From positions 1-32,550 of the forward strand of contig SFFC01000011.1 of NCBI GenBank assembly GCA_004556985.1: 32,550 nt of DNA, written 5' to 3'. Shown piece by piece: positions 31,621 to 32,550 of the stretch. This DNA is from Clostridiales bacterium (GTDB taxonomy: Bacteria > Bacillota > Clostridia > Christensenellales > Aristaeellaceae). A program made the translations under genes and the position numbers. The notes beneath the pieces are model-generated. The model had not been told where the DNA came from. It ran no database searches and saw only the letters and a list, made by a program, of their open reading frames with translations. How positions within the stretch are numbered: position 1 is the stretch's first letter; every line of letters begins with the position of its first letter.

Positions 31621-32259
31621 TTATTTACTGTGCCTCTCCGGCAGCGATTGCATGAGCGCAAAGAAGTGCCTTGCCTCGCCGGTGCTGAAATACGCGTACC
31701 ACGCTTCCAGCGTATCAGCCCGAAAGACGCCCAGACGCTCGATGATCTGCTTGGCCCAAAGCAGCGCTCCGGTGCCGCTAGCGGTGATCAGGTTCCCGTC
31801 CGCGACGGAGGGCGCGGCGACATAGTGGCGCTGTCCCCTGTAACCGGGGCACATCATGTCCAGAAACCCCTCGCCATTGCTCGTGTGCGGGCGGTCATCC
31901 AGCAGCCCTGCATGAGCCAAGGCAACGGTTGCGCCGCAGATGGCGCACACTGTCGCGCCCACTGAAAGCAGCTCCGCCGCTTTGCTAATGATCGCGTCCT
32001 GCTCCGGGCGATCCCACGTGTTCCCGCCCGGCAGGAGCAGTACGCTCTGCGCGTCCACCGCGATGCCGTCCACCGTGCAGTCGGGCAGGATGGTCAGCCC
32101 GCCCATCGTCCGGACGGACTCCATCGTTCTGCCAACGGTCTTTACGCAAACCTCCGGTGCATCCGCTTTGAAAAAGCGCCCGGAGTGCAGTTCCGCGGTC
32201 ACATGGCCGATCTCCCAATCCGCCAGCGTATCCATCACATACACATAGACTGTAAACAT
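31621..32259 (-). CDS. DJ-1/PfpI-family (class I glutamine amidotransferase-like) protein
   Basis: 212 aa. The DJ-1/PfpI fold with the nucleophile elbow AICGATVALA (C108) and an acidic residue near the N-terminus (E16) that usually pairs with it. LLLPGGNTWD (about 74-83) is the family turn. Members act as stress proteins, deglycases or hydrolases; the sequence does not tell which. GGAGG lies 5 nt before the ATG. Transcribed away from the regulator gene next door, which may control it. Confidence 0.85.
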   Translation of the reverse strand: MFTVYVYVMDTLADWEIGHVTAELHSGRFFKADAPEVCVKTVGRTMESVRTMGGLTILPDCTVDGIAVDAQSVLLLPGGNTWDRPEQDAIISKAAELLSVGATVCAICGATVALAHAGLLDDRPHTSNGEGFLDMMCPGYRGQRHYVAAPSVADGNLITASGTGALLWAKQIIERLGVFRADTLEAWYAYFSTGEARHFFALMQSLPERHSK

Positions 32260-32313
32260 AGCCTCCTCCTGTTTCGTCCCTTTCGGGCTCGTGATACCCT
32301 GATTCTACCGCAG

Positions 32314-32339
32314 ATTGTTGACATCTTTATGGCAACAAT
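32314..32339 (+). promoter_or_regulatory. Inverted repeat in the regulator promoter
   Basis: ATTGTTG-N12-CAACAAT, perfect 7-bp arms, overlapping the -35 box and spacer. A candidate binding site for the regulator itself; it could also affect the divergent DJ-1 gene. Confidence 0.5.
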
Positions 32340-32346
32340 TTATAAT
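32318..32346 (+). promoter_or_regulatory. Promoter of the regulator gene
   Basis: TTGACA, 17-bp spacer, TATAAT, full consensus. Confidence 0.92.
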
Positions 32347-32380
32347 CTGAATCAGAGAATTCCGGGAGGGCGAAGGCTTC

Positions 32381-32550
32381 ATGAAGGTGGACCGGCTTGT
32401 CAGCATGATCATGATCCTGCAGGAAAAACGGCGCGTCGGCGCGCAGGAGTTGGCGGCGATGTTCGAGGTGTCGCCCCGCACCGTCTATCGCGACATGGAG
32501 GCCATCAATCAGGCGGGCATCCCCGTCCGCTCCATCCCCGGCGTCGGCGG
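32381..32550 (+). CDS. HTH transcriptional regulator, YafY/WYL type (N-terminal part)
   Basis: 56 residues before the window ends. The start MKVDRLVSMIMILQEKRRVGAQELAAMFEVSPRTVYRDMEAINQAGIPV is the HTH_11/DeoR-like winged helix of YafY-type regulators, which usually continue with a WYL domain. Recognition helix around SPRTVYRDM. RBS GGGAGGG is 10 nt upstream. The C-terminal ligand domain is outside the window. Confidence 0.85.
   Translation, partial: MKVDRLVSMIMILQEKRRVGAQELAAMFEVSPRTVYRDMEAINQAGIPVRSIPGVG

Overview
The window looks like chromosomal DNA from a GC-rich, spore-forming anaerobe of the Clostridia (Bacillota). The evidence is spoIIIAA and a gerW/ytfJ-type sporulation gene, an oxygen-sensitive [FeFe] hydrogenase, families typical of Clostridia (DUF6106, DUF3793, short-chain flavodoxin, PF04071 Cys-rich small domain), strong AGGAGG-type ribosome binding sites and many TTGACA/TATAAT promoters. 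I cannot name the genus. There are no rRNA or tRNA genes and no CRISPR array. Most genes are on the minus strand.

Layout. 1-3.3 kb (minus): the 5' part of spoIIIAA, then a sulfur-trafficking operon (DUF6106 membrane protein, NifS-like cysteine desulfurase, ThiI). 3.5-6.5 kb (plus): a zinc-ribbon membrane-anchored protein and a PfkB-family sugar kinase. 6.9-9.6 kb (minus): a metal-efflux operon (separate HMA metallochaperone, Zn/Cd P1B-ATPase, SmtB/CadC repressor) behind a consensus promoter with a palindromic operator. 9.7-12.2 kb: PHP-domain phosphoesterase (minus), CaCA antiporter (plus), rpsT (plus). 12.3-15.8 kb (minus): an [FeFe] hydrogenase with a NuoF-tail/GltD-like flavoprotein. 16.1-23.0 kb (minus): a complete F-type ATP synthase operon in the order I-a-c-b-delta-alpha-gamma-beta-epsilon; its c subunit carries two carboxylates, which points to Na+ coupling. 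23.3-25.5 kb (minus): aspartate kinase and gerW.

25.6-26.9 kb (minus) is a cobalamin-riboswitch operon. A consensus promoter, an aptamer with a clear B12 box and a terminator lead into a 36-residue membrane microprotein, the Cys-rich small-domain protein, a 38-residue ORF and what looks like the first codons of cobU. The cobU frame is cut by the left end of an IS3/IS150-like element, of which only a degraded OrfA remains.

27-32.5 kb is accessory. DUF3793 and flavodoxin (minus) sit behind a promoter overlapped by the dyad AGTTAG-N6-CTAACT. Ferritin follows, then a methyltransferase, a ketopantoate-reductase-like protein and a frameshifted membrane protein whose leader carries a larger copy of the same dyad. 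Last come a DJ-1/PfpI-family protein and the start of a WYL-type regulator. Flavodoxin, ferritin and the dyads suggest iron- or metal-responsive control, but this is inference.

Together the core genes form an energy module: H2 metabolism linked to pyridine nucleotides, plus a probable Na+-ATP synthase. Around it are metal homeostasis, B12, sulfur transfer and sporulation functions.
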